Position numbers and translations under genes: made by a program. From NCBI RefSeq assembly GCF_002209535.1, contig NZ_NJIG01000004.1, forward strand, positions 124,001 through 188,000: DNA of 64,000 nucleotides. The letters are read 5' to 3'. The notes under the pieces were generated by a model. The model had not been told where the DNA came from. It ran no database searches and was given only the letters and a program-made list of their open reading frames with translations. Source of the stretch: Achromobacter marplatensis (GTDB lineage Bacteria; Pseudomonadota; Gammaproteobacteria; Burkholderiales; Burkholderiaceae_B). Below, in pieces: positions 9,180 to 17,965 of the stretch (the first letter of the stretch is position 1; every line of letters starts with the position of its first letter).

Positions 9180-9683
9180 CTAGTGGTGATGGTGGTGATG
9201 GCCGGCGTCAGCGGGCTGCTTCTGCTGGCATTGGGGACACAACGCGCGGATCTCGGTTTCGTGGGTGGCCAGGGCGTAGCCCGTTTGGGCGACGCGTTCG
9301 GCCAGCTGGCGGCTCATGGCCGGATCGGACACTTCCGCCACGGCGCCGCAACCGGTGCAGACCACCAGCAGGTCGTGGGGGGCGCCACCGGCGTCATGAC
9401 AGGCGCTCCAGGCGTTGACGGCGTCCAGCCGGTGGATCAGGCCTTCGTCCATCAGAAAGTCCAACGCCCGGTACACCGTCGGAGGCGCGGCGCCCGGGTG
9501 GACTTCGCGCATGGCGTCCAGCAATTCGTAGGCTTTCAGGCTGCGGCCGTGACGCAGCAACAGTTCCAGCACCTTGCGGCGGATGGGCGTGAGGCGGCGT
9601 CCGCGCTGCTCGCACAGCGTCTCGGCGACGCTGAGCTGAGCGCCGACGGTGTCGCTGCGGGGGGATCGGGGCGGAGCGGGCAT
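9180..9683 (-). CDS. zur: Fur-family zinc uptake regulator Zur
   Basis: A 167-residue Fur-superfamily repressor. The winged-helix part (TPIRRKVLELLL to PTVYRALDFLMDEGLIHRL) occupies about residues 32-86, followed by a dimerisation domain with HDLLVVCTGCGAV and ALCPQCQ, whose two CxxC pairs form the structural zinc site. The divergent znuCBA operon and a Zur-type palindrome in the shared intergenic region identify it as Zur rather than Fur. The protein naturally ends in six consecutive His, which could tune metal sensing or simply add affinity. It probably controls itself and znuCBA from the same box. Confidence 0.92.
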   Translation of the reverse strand: MPAPPRSPRSDTVGAQLSVAETLCEQRGRRLTPIRRKVLELLLRHGRSLKAYELLDAMREVHPGAAPPTVYRALDFLMDEGLIHRLDAVNAWSACHDAGGAPHDLLVVCTGCGAVAEVSDPAMSRQLAERVAQTGYALATHETEIRALCPQCQQKQPADAGHHHHHH

Positions 9684-9789
9684 GGCGGGCTTTACCTGAA
9701 TGAGGAACGCGCGCGACGCGCGCGAGATGCCTGGAAGGTAGCAGAAAACATGGATATGCGGGCGTCCAGGGCGGATTCAAGCCTTATTG

Positions 9790-9807
9790 GTTATGATATA
9801 ACATAAT
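9790..9807. promoter_or_regulatory. Zur box in the zur/znu divergent promoter
   Basis: An A/T-rich imperfect palindrome, gttatgatataacataat, in an otherwise GC-rich intergenic region. It matches the common proteobacterial Zur consensus (GTTATnnTATAAC-like half-sites) with one mismatched pair. It lies 107 bp before the zur start and 50 bp before the first znu-side ORF, so zinc-bound Zur would cover both divergent promoters. Confidence 0.82.
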
Positions 9808-9856
9808 AAAACCACGTGGCATCGCATTTCCACCGCCTTTCGAACACCGCTTTCCC

Positions 9857-10027
9857 ATGTCTCACTTCTCGCTTCTGCCTGCGCGGCCCGGCGCCGCACC
9901 CCGGCAAGGCGCCATCCCGCGTTCCGCCTTCCTGGTTTCCGCCTGGCGCCGCATGGCGGCGGCACTGGCGGCGGCCGCCGCCCTCTGGGCCCTGACCGGC
10001 TGGGCGCTGGACTGGTGGCCGCGATGA
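9857..10027 (+). CDS. Possible 56-residue small membrane protein upstream of znuC
   Basis: An open frame of 56 codons lies between the Zur box and znuC. The N-terminal half is basic (several Arg), and about residues 33-55 form one hydrophobic helix rich in Ala, Leu and Trp, ending in DWWPR. Its stop overlaps the znuC ATG (ATGA), the same coupling used between znuC and znuB. I see no good Shine-Dalgarno before its ATG, and GC-rich DNA yields spurious open frames easily, so this is tentative. If real it would be the first cistron of the zinc operon, perhaps a leader for coupling or a small transporter partner. Confidence 0.4.
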   Translation: MSHFSLLPARPGAAPRQGAIPRSAFLVSAWRRMAAALAAAAALWALTGWALDWWPR

Positions 10028-10746
10028 GCGTGGCGCCGGTGCACATCGAACTGGATGACGCGTCGTTCGGCTGGCATGGCCATCCGGCGTTGAAATCGGT
10101 GTCGGGCCAGTTTGCCGCCGGCGGCATGACGGCCGTGGTGGGTCCTAATGGGGCAGGCAAGTCGACGTTGATCAAGGGAATCATGGGCGTGCTGCGTCCC
10201 ATGACGGGCAGCGTGCGCATCAGCGGCGCGGGCCGGTCCGAGCTGGCCTGGTTGCCGCAGGCGGCTGAACTGGACCGGTCGTTCCCCGTGACGGTGCTGG
10301 ACCTGGTGGCGATGGGGGCGTGGCGCCGAGTCGGCGGATGGCGCCGGTATGGCGGCGAAGAACTTGACCGCTGCATGGATGCGCTGGAGACGGTGGGGCT
10401 GGCGGATGCCGCCGGACGCGGCGTGGATACGCTCTCGGGCGGTCAGATGCAGCGCACGCTGTTTGCGCGGATGCTGATGCAGGATGCGCCGGTGCTGCTG
10501 CTGGATGAACCGTTCGCGGCCGTGGACAGCCATACCGCCGACGACTTGATGGCGTTGCTGTGCGGACTGCACGGCCAGGGCCGGACGGTGATCGCCGTCC
10601 TGCACGACCTGGACCTGGTGCGTGACCACTTCCCCGATTGCCTGCTGCTGTGCGGATCGGTCGTGGCCTGGGGCGCGACGCAAGACACCTTGAACGACGC
10701 GCATCTGAAGATGGCGCGGCAATGGCACACGAGGGCCTACGCATGA
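10024..10746 (+). CDS. znuC: Zinc ABC transporter ATP-binding protein
   Basis: A 240-residue ABC ATPase energising high-affinity zinc import with ZnuB and ZnuA. Walker A GPNGAGKST is near residue 42, signature LSGGQMQR near 141 and Walker B VLLLDEPFAAVD near 160, followed by the switch His in VLHDLD. I prefer the ATG at 10024, which overlaps the stop of the small upstream ORF; an in-frame ATG at 10015 adds three residues and cannot be excluded. The stop overlaps the znuB start (ATGA). Repression by zinc-Zur is expected from the upstream box. Confidence 0.93.
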   Translation: MSVAPVHIELDDASFGWHGHPALKSVSGQFAAGGMTAVVGPNGAGKSTLIKGIMGVLRPMTGSVRISGAGRSELAWLPQAAELDRSFPVTVLDLVAMGAWRRVGGWRRYGGEELDRCMDALETVGLADAAGRGVDTLSGGQMQRTLFARMLMQDAPVLLLDEPFAAVDSHTADDLMALLCGLHGQGRTVIAVLHDLDLVRDHFPDCLLLCGSVVAWGATQDTLNDAHLKMARQWHTRAYA

Positions 10747-11609
10747 GTCTGGCGCAATGGGTGGTCTCGCCCTTTCTGGATTACGGCTTCATGCGGCGCG
10801 CGCTGGCGGGCGCCAGCGCCTTGTCGCTGGGCGCCGCGCCGTTGGGCGTATTCCTGGTGCTGCGGCGCATGAGCCTGATGGGCGACGCCATGTCGCACGC
10901 CATCCTGCCGGGCGTCGCGGCCGGCTTTCTGCTGTCGGGTTTGTCGTTGGGCGCGATGATGCTGGGCGGCATCGCCACCGGCCTGGCCGTGGCTCTCCTG
11001 GCGGGACTCGTGGCGCGATTGACGCCCTTGCGCGAGGACGCGAGTTTTGCGGCTTTCTATCTGATCTCACTGGGGCTGGGTGTGCTGCTGGTGTCGTTGC
11101 GCGGCTCCAATATGGATCTGCTGCACGTGCTGTTCGGCACGGTGCTGGGCCTGGACGACGCGGCGCTGCTGCTGGTGACCATCACGGCCAGCGTGACCTT
11201 GCTGGTGCTGGCGGCGATCTACCGCCTGCTGGTGGCCGAATGCCTGGACCCCAGCTTTCTGCGCGCCAGCGGCGGCGGGGGCGGCTGGGTCCACATGGGC
11301 TTCCTGGTGCTGGTGGTCGTGAACCTGGTGGCGGGCTTTCAGGTGCTGGGCACCTTGATGGTGGTCGGGATCATGATGCTGCCCGCGGCCGCCGCCCGCT
11401 TCTGGGCGCGTTCGGCGGCCCGGCAGATTCCGCTGGCCGCGGCGTTTGGCGTGCTGGCGTCCGTCAGCGGGCTGCTGGTCTCGTACCACTACAACGTGCC
11501 GGCCTCGCCCTCGATCATCCTGGCCGCCGGCGCCTGTTACCTGTTTTCCATCGTTGGCGGCCCGCATGGCGGGTTGCTGCGGGCGCCGCGCCGCATGCGC
11601 CGGGCCTGA
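10743..11609 (+). CDS. znuB: Zinc ABC transporter permease
   Basis: A 288-residue ABC-3 family integral membrane protein with about eight hydrophobic segments. The family hallmark GDAMSHAILPGVAAGFLLSG is near residues 43-62 and the later RGSNMDLLHVLFGTVLGL and GTLMVVGIMMLPAAAARFWARS segments match ZnuB/MntB permeases. The start at 10743 overlaps the znuC stop. znuA follows after 19 bp. With ZnuC it forms the membrane channel for zinc delivered by ZnuA. Confidence 0.93.
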   Translation: MSLAQWVVSPFLDYGFMRRALAGASALSLGAAPLGVFLVLRRMSLMGDAMSHAILPGVAAGFLLSGLSLGAMMLGGIATGLAVALLAGLVARLTPLREDASFAAFYLISLGLGVLLVSLRGSNMDLLHVLFGTVLGLDDAALLLVTITASVTLLVLAAIYRLLVAECLDPSFLRASGGGGGWVHMGFLVLVVVNLVAGFQVLGTLMVVGIMMLPAAAARFWARSAARQIPLAAAFGVLASVSGLLVSYHYNVPASPSIILAAGACYLFSIVGGPHGGLLRAPRRMRRA

Positions 11610-11628
11610 GTTCACTAGGAGATTCGCT

Positions 11629-12627
11629 ATGCGTTCCATTCTGCCGGCGCGCCGCCGCGCCCTGTTGGCCGTTGCCGGACTGTGCCTGTCGGCCGTTTTC
11701 GGCGCGGCGCACGCCGCCGACCCCGTGAAGGCGGTCGCCAGCTTTTCCATCCTTGGGGACATCGTGCGCGAAGTGGGCGGCAACGACGTCAGCCTGACCA
11801 CGCTGGTGGGCCCCGACGGCGATGCCCATGAATACGAACCCACTCCGGGCGACGCGAAGAAGCTGTCCGCCGCGCAGGTGCTATTCGTGAACGGCCTGGA
11901 TTTCGAGACCTGGCTGCCCAAGCTGACGAAGGCCTCGGGCTTTGCGGGCAAGACCGTGGTGGCCTCGCAGGGCGTGACGCCGCGCAAGTTCGCCGGGCAC
12001 GGCGATGCGGACAAGCACGACGATCACGGCCATGACGATGACCACGGGCACGGCCACGACCACGGGCATGACCGCGAGGGCGGCCACCATCATCACGGCG
12101 ATGCCGACCCGCATGCCTGGCAGAACCTGGCCAATGGCGTGATCTATGCGCGCAATGTGGCCGAGGGCCTGGCCGCCGCCGACCCGGCGCATGCCGACAA
12201 CTACCGCCAGCGTGCAAACGCCTACATCGCCAAGCTGCAAGCGCTGGACGCCAATGTGAAGAAGACGTTTGCCGCCATTCCCGCCGAGCGCCGCAAGGTC
12301 GTGACCTCGCATGATGCCTTCGGCTATTTCGGCGACGCCTACGGCGTGGCGTTCATTTCGGCAATGGGTGTGTCGACGGACGCCGAGCCGTCGGCGGGCG
12401 AAGTCGCCGCCATCATCGAACAGGTCAAGCGCGAACGCGTGCCGGCCGTCTTCGTCGAGAACATCACCAGCCCCAAGCTGGTGCAGCAGATCGCGCGCGA
12501 GACCGGCGCCAAGGTGGGTGGTACGCTTTATTCCGATGCGCTGTCCAAGTCCGGACAGCCCGGCGCCACCTATCTGGAAATGTTTGAATGGAACGTACGT
12601 CAGCTTGCCGCGGCCTTGCAACCCTGA
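11629..12627 (+). CDS. znuA: Zinc ABC transporter periplasmic binding protein
   Basis: A 332-residue cluster A-I metal-binding protein. A signal peptide covers about residues 1-29 (ending GAAHAA), then VKAVASFSILGDIVREVGGNDV opens the mature domain. Metal ligands visible are the His in GDAHEYEPTP, the His in DADPHAWQN and the His in TSHDAFGYF, and a His/Asp-rich flexible loop at about residues 126-160 typical of zinc (not manganese) binders. An AGGAG ribosome site precedes the ATG at 11629. The gene overlaps the next one by 40 bp, so the operon continues. Confidence 0.94.
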   Translation: MRSILPARRRALLAVAGLCLSAVFGAAHAADPVKAVASFSILGDIVREVGGNDVSLTTLVGPDGDAHEYEPTPGDAKKLSAAQVLFVNGLDFETWLPKLTKASGFAGKTVVASQGVTPRKFAGHGDADKHDDHGHDDDHGHGHDHGHDREGGHHHHGDADPHAWQNLANGVIYARNVAEGLAAADPAHADNYRQRANAYIAKLQALDANVKKTFAAIPAERRKVVTSHDAFGYFGDAYGVAFISAMGVSTDAEPSAGEVAAIIEQVKRERVPAVFVENITSPKLVQQIARETGAKVGGTLYSDALSKSGQPGATYLEMFEWNVRQLAAALQP

Positions 12628-13271
12628 GCGCCGTGACGGCCATGCTGGCGGCGGGCGCCGCCAGCGCGCATCCGCACATGTGGATCGACGCTCGCGCCAC
12701 CATCGATATCGACGCGCAGCACCGCATCACGGCAGTCCGCCAGGTCTGGTTGTTTGACGAGATGTTCGGCGCCTATGCCACGCAAGGCCTGAAGACGGGC
12801 AAGGACGGTTCCTTGCCCGCCGCAACCTTGAAGGGCATGGCCGATGACTGGATGAAGGCGCTGGGCGAGCCGATCTCGCACTATTTCACCCGGGTCACCG
12901 CGGACGGCAAGATGGCCGCGTTCGCGGCGCCGCGCGACGCGCGCGTCGATTGGAACGCGAAGACCAAGCGGCTGACGCTGTCGTTCACGTTGCCGCTGGC
13001 CGCGCCCGTGGCGCCGGGTGCCGACGGCGCGCAAGTTGATATCTACGACCCCACGTATTTCGTCGCGTACGCCTTCGATGAAAAAGGTGCTGTGGCGCTG
13101 GGCGGCCCGGCTGCCGCAGCGTGCACGTCCGAATACCGCAAGCCCAAGGAACTGGATTGGAAGACCATGCAGCAACTGGCCGCGATCCCGGCCGACCCGG
13201 ACGCGTTGCCCGACGAGCTTTTCGCCATCACGAAGGGGCTGACGCACCGCATCGAAGTGCGGTGCCCGTAG
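12588..13271 (+). CDS. DUF1007 periplasmic protein, ZevA-like
   Basis: A 227-residue exported DUF1007 protein. The signal peptide ends AAGAASA at about residue 27, and the mature N-terminus begins HPHMWIDARATID, the His-rich start typical of the family and a plausible metal ligand. It begins inside znuA (40-bp overlap) and its stop shares a base with the GTG of the next gene, so expression is tied to znuCBA. In Haemophilus the DUF1007/NicO pair ZevAB was shown to be needed for zinc acquisition; the genomic position here supports the same role. The biochemical mechanism is not established. Confidence 0.82.
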   Translation: MERTSACRGLATLSAVTAMLAAGAASAHPHMWIDARATIDIDAQHRITAVRQVWLFDEMFGAYATQGLKTGKDGSLPAATLKGMADDWMKALGEPISHYFTRVTADGKMAAFAAPRDARVDWNAKTKRLTLSFTLPLAAPVAPGADGAQVDIYDPTYFVAYAFDEKGAVALGGPAAAACTSEYRKPKELDWKTMQQLAAIPADPDALPDELFAITKGLTHRIEVRCP

Positions 13272-14365
13272 TGCGACGTCCGAGCGTCGCTGTGATTTCC
13301 GCGCTGCGGTTCGCGGTGGCTTTGGTGCTGCTGGGCGGCATGGGCGCGGCTGTCGCCCAGGGTGCACATCCCTTTGGCGTGCCGGAAAGCGGTTCGGGGT
13401 TGGCCGGGCCGGGATGGCTGGCCAGCTTCTTTGGGCAGGTGTCGGTCTGGCAAAGCCATTTCTACCGTCAGCTGACGGGCGCGGTGCGGGCCTGGCAGGC
13501 GGAAGGCGGCGCGGCCTGGGCGCTGATCGGCCTGTCTTTCGCCTATGGCGTGTTCCACGCCTTGGGGCCCGGGCACGGCAAGGCGGTGATCTCTTCCTAT
13601 GTGCTGGCCAATCGGCAGACGGCGCGCAACGGCGCGCTGCTGGCGCTGGCTTCCGCGTTGATCCAGGCGCTGGTTGCGATTGCGATGGTGGCGGTGCTGG
13701 CGTTGGTGTTCAACGCCACCGCGGCGACGATGAACCAGGCAACGCGTTGGCTGGAGCTGGCGTCCTATGCACTGGTGACGCTGCTGGGCGCATGGTTGGT
13801 GTGGGTGAAGGCGATCCGGCCGTTGCTGCGGCGCCGGGCAGGCCAGGGAGTCGCGCCGGCGCCGGCCGTCGCTGCGCCCATGCCTCCCCCACCTGCGCTG
13901 AAGGGCGCCGCCGCATTGCGGGCGATTGCCGTGCATGCGCCCACCGCGCCGGCGCCTGCGCATCACCATCACCACGATGACGACTGCGGTTGTGGCCACG
14001 CGCACGTGCCGGCGCCTGATCAGGTTGCGGGCCCGTTGAACTGGCGTCGTGCGGGATCGGCGGTATTGGCGGTGGGATTGCGGCCGTGCAGCGGCGCGCT
14101 GATCGTGCTGGTGTTCGCCTTGTCGCAAGGCTTCTTCCTGGCCGGCGTGGCGTCGGCCCTGGCGATGGGCGTGGGCACGGGCCTGACGGTTGCGGCGCTG
14201 GCTTGCCTGGCAGTGGCGGCCGGCAGCGCCGCAACGCGTATCGGCCACCGCTTGTCCAGCACGGGCGCGGCGCGCTTGCGCTACGGCGTGGAAGCGCTGG
14301 CGGCGTTGGCGGTGCTGTCGCTGGGCGTCATGCTGCTGGGCGGCATGGTGGCGGCAGGCGGCTAG
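13271..14365 (+). CDS. NicO/RcnA-family metal transporter, ZevB-like
   Basis: A 364-residue membrane protein of the NiCoT-related NicO/HoxN group. Hallmarks are the FHALGPGHGKAVISSYVLA motif (metal-path His residues), a His/Asp-rich cytoplasmic or periplasmic loop with HHHHHDDDCGCGHAH, and a second membrane half containing VGLRPCSGALIVLVFALSQG. About seven hydrophobic segments are visible. I take the GTG at 13271 as start because it overlaps the preceding stop (TAGTG) and gives a normal signal/TM start; the frame is open further upstream. Family members often export nickel/cobalt, but in the Zur-linked operon with a ZevA-like partner, zinc import is more likely. Confidence 0.8.
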   Translation: MRRPSVAVISALRFAVALVLLGGMGAAVAQGAHPFGVPESGSGLAGPGWLASFFGQVSVWQSHFYRQLTGAVRAWQAEGGAAWALIGLSFAYGVFHALGPGHGKAVISSYVLANRQTARNGALLALASALIQALVAIAMVAVLALVFNATAATMNQATRWLELASYALVTLLGAWLVWVKAIRPLLRRRAGQGVAPAPAVAAPMPPPPALKGAAALRAIAVHAPTAPAPAHHHHHDDDCGCGHAHVPAPDQVAGPLNWRRAGSAVLAVGLRPCSGALIVLVFALSQGFFLAGVASALAMGVGTGLTVAALACLAVAAGSAATRIGHRLSSTGAARLRYGVEALAALAVLSLGVMLLGGMVAAGG

Positions 14366-14369
14366 GCGT

Positions 14370-15383
14370 TCAGGATTTGCGGCCGGCGCGCGGGTGCGCC
14401 TGGTCGTAGGCCTTGGCCAGATGCTGGAAATCCAGCCGGGTGTAGACCTGGGTGGTGGAGATGTTGGCGTGGCCCAGCATTTCTTGCACGGCCCGCAGGT
14501 CCTGCGCCGATTGCAGCACGTGGCTGGCGAAACTGTGGCGCAGTACGTGCGGATGCACATGCGTGGGCAGTTCGGCGTCTTGCGCGATGCGCGCCAGTTG
14601 CAGCTGCACGACGCGGGGCGAAATGCGTTTGCCGCGGGCACCCAGAAACAGGGCCGCAGCGTCTTCCGGCTGGGGGGCGGGCAGCGCCAGTTGGGCCCGC
14701 ACGTCGATCCACTTCTGCAGCGCCGCCACGGCGGCCTGCCCGACCGGCACCGAGCGGCGCTTGCCGCCCTTGCCCAGCACTTCGACTTCGGCTTCGTCCA
14801 GCTTCAGCCAGCCGCGGGATTCATAGCCGGCCGAGCGCGTGTAGCGCAGATCCAGCCCCACCAGTTCAGACAGCCGCAGGCCGCTGGAATACAGCAGTTC
14901 AAGCATGGCCTGGTCGCGCAGCGCGGCGGGCTCGTTCGCGACCTTGGCCGGTGCACGGTCCAGCAGCGCCTGCGTCTGTTCCACCGACAAGGCCTTGGGC
15001 AAGCCGCGCGGCGCCTTGGGGGCGCGCACGCCGGCCACGGGGTTGCCGGCCAGTTCGATCGACGGCGCCCACCATTGATAGAAGCCGCGCCAGGCCGCCA
15101 GCGTGCGTGCCAGGCTGCGCGGGCCGCGGCCCTGGGCATGCAGGCGCGCGACGAACTGGCGGATGTGGCCGTTGGCGATCTTGTCCAGCGGCAGACCGGC
15201 CTTTTCGGCGAGTTCGCGCAGGAAATGCAGTTCGCGCCGGTAGCCGTCGAGCGTGTGGGGAGAATAGCGGCGGTTGGTTTCCAGATGACGCAGCCAGGCG
15301 TCCATCGGATCGGGCAAGGCTTGCCCGCCCGCAGCAGGCGGCGGGAAGTCGGGCGGGGGCGCGTCGCGCGTGGTGGAATTCAT
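14370..15383 (-). CDS. xerC: Site-specific tyrosine recombinase XerC
   Basis: A 337-residue tyrosine recombinase that resolves chromosome dimers at dif with XerD. Catalytic residues are all visible: Arg170 (SGLRLSEL), Lys205 (LGKGGKRR), His279 and Arg282 (HPHVLRHS), His305 (MLGHANIST) and the nucleophile Tyr314 (QVYTRLD). The N-terminal SAM-like core-binding domain covers about residues 27-115, after a proline-rich extension of some 25 residues not needed for the fold. It follows the DUF484 gene by 22 bp, the usual dapF-DUF484-xerC arrangement of proteobacteria. It converges with the znu operon, with only 4 bp between stops. Confidence 0.94.
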   Translation of the reverse strand: MNSTTRDAPPPDFPPPAAGGQALPDPMDAWLRHLETNRRYSPHTLDGYRRELHFLRELAEKAGLPLDKIANGHIRQFVARLHAQGRGPRSLARTLAAWRGFYQWWAPSIELAGNPVAGVRAPKAPRGLPKALSVEQTQALLDRAPAKVANEPAALRDQAMLELLYSSGLRLSELVGLDLRYTRSAGYESRGWLKLDEAEVEVLGKGGKRRSVPVGQAAVAALQKWIDVRAQLALPAPQPEDAAALFLGARGKRISPRVVQLQLARIAQDAELPTHVHPHVLRHSFASHVLQSAQDLRAVQEMLGHANISTTQVYTRLDFQHLAKAYDQAHPRAGRKS

Positions 15384-15405
15384 GTCCGCCCGCCCTGGCG
15401 TTGTC

Positions 15406-16083
15406 TTACGCCTTCGGCGACGCCGGATTCAGGCGATGCAGCGCCGCCGAAGCCAGTTGGCCGATGGATTCGAGGAATGCCGTGCCCATTTCCGGGGTGA
15501 ATCGCTCGGGGTCGTCGGAGCCCAGCACCAGCAGGCCGACGGCGGCGCCGTCGGCTTCCAGGCGCAGGGGCACCAGCGCCAGCGATTTCGGCGTGCTGTC
15601 CAGCCAACCCGCGGCTTCGAACGCGGTATCGGTGCCGCAGTACGGCGTCTTCAGGCTGTCGGTGAACGTGCGCACGTCTTGCGAGACGGGTTCGCCGTAA
15701 CCGGTGGCGGGCAACTCGGACAGATTCCACAGGCGCAGCGCCACGTGGTTGAGTTCGAACTGTTCCGCCAGCCCCAGGGCAATTTCGCCCGGTACGCGCT
15801 GGGCGTCGTTTTCGGACAGCAGGCGGCTGCACCATTTGGCCACGTGCGTGCCGATGCTTTCGTTGGCGGTGGCATTGCGCACCAGCTCGTTCAAGCGCCA
15901 TTCCAATTCGCGGTTGCGTTCGCGCAGCGTGAGGATCTGGCGTTCGCCCAGCGAAATCGCGCGCGAACCGTGCGGATGGGGCACCTGCATGGTGGCGAAG
16001 ACGTCAGCGTGCTCGTCGAAGAAGCCGGGGTGTTCTTGCAGGAAGGCGGCGATGTCCTGGGCGGTGAATGCGGTATCAGTCAT
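15406..16083 (-). CDS. DUF484 family protein
   Basis: A 225-residue GAF-like protein of the DUF484 family. The N-terminus TAQDIAAFLQEHPGFFDEHADV and the following VPHPHGSRAISLGERQI segment are diagnostic; residues about 80-215 form the GAF-type domain. The biochemical function is unknown. It sits between dapF (4 bp away) and xerC (22 bp), a conserved neighbourhood in proteobacteria, and is surely co-transcribed with them. A regulatory role in the xerC/dapF operon has no direct support in the sequence. Confidence 0.87.
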   Translation of the reverse strand: MTDTAFTAQDIAAFLQEHPGFFDEHADVFATMQVPHPHGSRAISLGERQILTLRERNRELEWRLNELVRNATANESIGTHVAKWCSRLLSENDAQRVPGEIALGLAEQFELNHVALRLWNLSELPATGYGEPVSQDVRTFTDSLKTPYCGTDTAFEAAGWLDSTPKSLALVPLRLEADGAAVGLLVLGSDDPERFTPEMGTAFLESIGQLASAALHRLNPASPKA

Positions 16084-16087
16084 AGGG

Positions 16088-16981
16088 TCAGCGGTTCAGC
16101 GCCATGGAGAAGACGAGCTTGTCGATGTCGACCTGCCCCGTGAAGACGGACTCGGCCGGGCCGGTCATGCGCAGCTGTTCGCCGTTCCAGGCAATAGTGA
16201 GCACGCCGCCGCGCGTTTGCACGCGCACGGGCGATTCCAGCAGGCCGCGGCGGATGCCGGCCGCAACGGCCGCGCAGGCGCCGGTGCCGCAGGCGAGGGT
16301 TTCGCCCGCGCCGCGTTCAAACACGCGCAGGCGGATGTTGTGGCGGTCCACCACTTGCATGAAGCCCGCGTTGACCCGGCGCGCAAAGCGCGGATGGGTT
16401 TCGATCAGCGGGCCCTGCACGGCGACGGGCGCGGTGTCGACGTTGTCGACGACTTGCACGGCATGCGGGTTGGAAATGGCCACGGCCGACAGCAGCACCT
16501 TGGCGGGCACGCCGGCGGGCGCGTCCAGTTCCAGTTCCCAGAGCGTGTCTTCGCCTTGGCGTTGCGAGGCCAGGCCGGCGGTATCAAACGGCAGCGCGGC
16601 GGGATCAAAACGGGTGCTGCCCATTTCAACCGTGACCTGTTCGTCGTCACCTTCGTCCAGGACGAGGATGCCGGTGGCGATTTCGGCGCGCAGCGGATTG
16701 CGGTCGGACAGGCCTTGCTCGTGCACGAAGCGCACGAAGCAGCGGGCGCCGTTGCCGCAGTGTTCGACTTCGCTGCCGTCGGAATTGAAAATGCGATAGC
16801 GGAAGTCGGCATCTGGCCGGGTGGCGCGTTCGACCAGAAGGATCTGGTCGGCGCCGATGCCGAAGTGCCGGTCGCCCAGGGCGCGCGCCCGTTCGGGCGT
16901 CATGTCGATGGTCTGGCGGACCCCGTCGAGCACGACGAAATCGTTGCCCGCGCCATGCATTTTGGTGAAGTTCCAGTTCAT
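16088..16981 (-). CDS. dapF: Diaminopimelate epimerase
   Basis: A 297-residue epimerase converting LL- to meso-diaminopimelate for lysine and peptidoglycan synthesis. Both active-site cysteines are present: Cys75 in [12 protein letters not shown] and the second in [14 protein letters not shown]. The start at 16981 gives [17 protein letters not shown], matching the conserved N-terminus; an in-frame ATG at 16999 would add six residues. An AGGA lies very close to the chosen ATG. It is the first of three tightly spaced genes (dapF, DUF484, xerC), 49 bp downstream of an lpxL-type gene. Confidence 0.95.
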   Translation of the reverse strand: MNWNFTKMHGAGNDFVVLDGVRQTIDMTPERARALGDRHFGIGADQILLVERATRPDADFRYRIFNSDGSEVEHCGNGARCFVRFVHEQGLSDRNPLRAEIATGILVLDEGDDEQVTVEMGSTRFDPAALPFDTAGLASQRQGEDTLWELELDAPAGVPAKVLLSAVAISNPHAVQVVDNVDTAPVAVQGPLIETHPRFARRVNAGFMQVVDRHNIRLRVFERGAGETLACGTGACAAVAAGIRRGLLESPVRVQTRGGVLTIAWNGEQLRMTGPAESVFTGQVDIDKLVFSMALNR

Positions 16982-17030
16982 TCCTGGATTATCGCCCATT
17001 ATTGGGGTGCGGGCAGCGCGTGCCGGGTCC

Positions 17031-17921
17031 TCAATAGACTTTCGGTTCGCCCGGGGGGCGGGTCTTGAAGCGCCGGTGCACCCAGTAATACTGGCTGGGG
17101 CAGCGGCGCACCCAGGATTCCAGCTCGCGGTTCAGTCGGGCGGTGGCGGCTTCCAGCGAGTCTTCGCCGGGGAAGTCCTCCAGCGCCGTCAGCACGTCGA
17201 CGTGGTAGCGGCCGGTCTGCGGGTTCCAGAAACCCACCACCGGCAACACGGCCGCGTTCCACTTCTGGGCCAGCTGGGCGGTGGCCAGCAGCGTGGCAGC
17301 GGGAACGCCAAAAAAGGGCACGAACACCGAGCCCTGGCGGCCGAAATCCATGTCGGGCAGGTAATAGACCGGGCGCGGGGCGCGCAGGTGGCGGATCAGG
17401 TCGCGCACGCCGTCCTTGCGGCTGACCAGGAAGACCTCGTTGAAGCGGGCGCGCCCGGCGGCCACGACCGCGTCGATGTGCGGGTCGCTCTGCGGGGTGT
17501 ACATGGTGGCCGCGCTGGGCACTTCCATGGTCAGGCGCGTGGCGGCCGCGTCCAGAGCGATGAAGTGGGGCGCCAGCAGGATCACGGCACGGCCTTGGGC
17601 CGTCAGTTCGTTGATGCGGTCGGCGCCCGTTTGCGTGACCAGGTCCTTGACGGCCTCGGGCGTGCCGTACCAGAGCACGCCGCGGTCCACGATGGATTGC
17701 GCCAGCGCCCGGAAGTGGTCAGCAACCCATTGTTCGCGCACGGACGCGGGCTGGTCAGGAAAGCACAGTTCCAGATTGCGACGCACGATGTGGGCGCGGG
17801 ACCGGGCCAGGCGGGGGGCCAGCCAACCCAGGACAGCGCCGATGCGCTGGCGCGTCGACGGCTTGATGCGGCCGAACCATTTCAGCAGGGTGACCAGCGT
17901 ACGCGTTTTCGATTCGTTCAT
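17031..17921 (-). CDS. Lipid A late acyltransferase (LpxL/HtrB family), second copy
   Basis: A 296-residue inner-membrane lysophospholipid acyltransferase of the lipid A biosynthesis family, which adds a secondary acyl chain to Kdo2-lipid IVA or its analogue. The catalytic HX4D motif is [25 protein letters not shown] and [20 protein letters not shown] are family blocks. The start at 17921 ([10 protein letters not shown]) is 45 bp after the stop of its paralogue. Two tandem LpxL paralogues next to dapF is the arrangement of Bordetella, where the two enzymes have different acyl specificities; which is which cannot be read here. Confidence 0.9.
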   Translation of the reverse strand: MNESKTRTLVTLLKWFGRIKPSTRQRIGAVLGWLAPRLARSRAHIVRRNLELCFPDQPASVREQWVADHFRALAQSIVDRGVLWYGTPEAVKDLVTQTGADRINELTAQGRAVILLAPHFIALDAAATRLTMEVPSAATMYTPQSDPHIDAVVAAGRARFNEVFLVSRKDGVRDLIRHLRAPRPVYYLPDMDFGRQGSVFVPFFGVPAATLLATAQLAQKWNAAVLPVVGFWNPQTGRYHVDVLTALEDFPGEDSLEAATARLNRELESWVRRCPSQYYWVHRRFKTRPPGEPKVY

Positions 17922-17965
17922 GGAGTGGTGGGGGTAAGACCGGGCTACTTGGGACGGCGGGGCTT

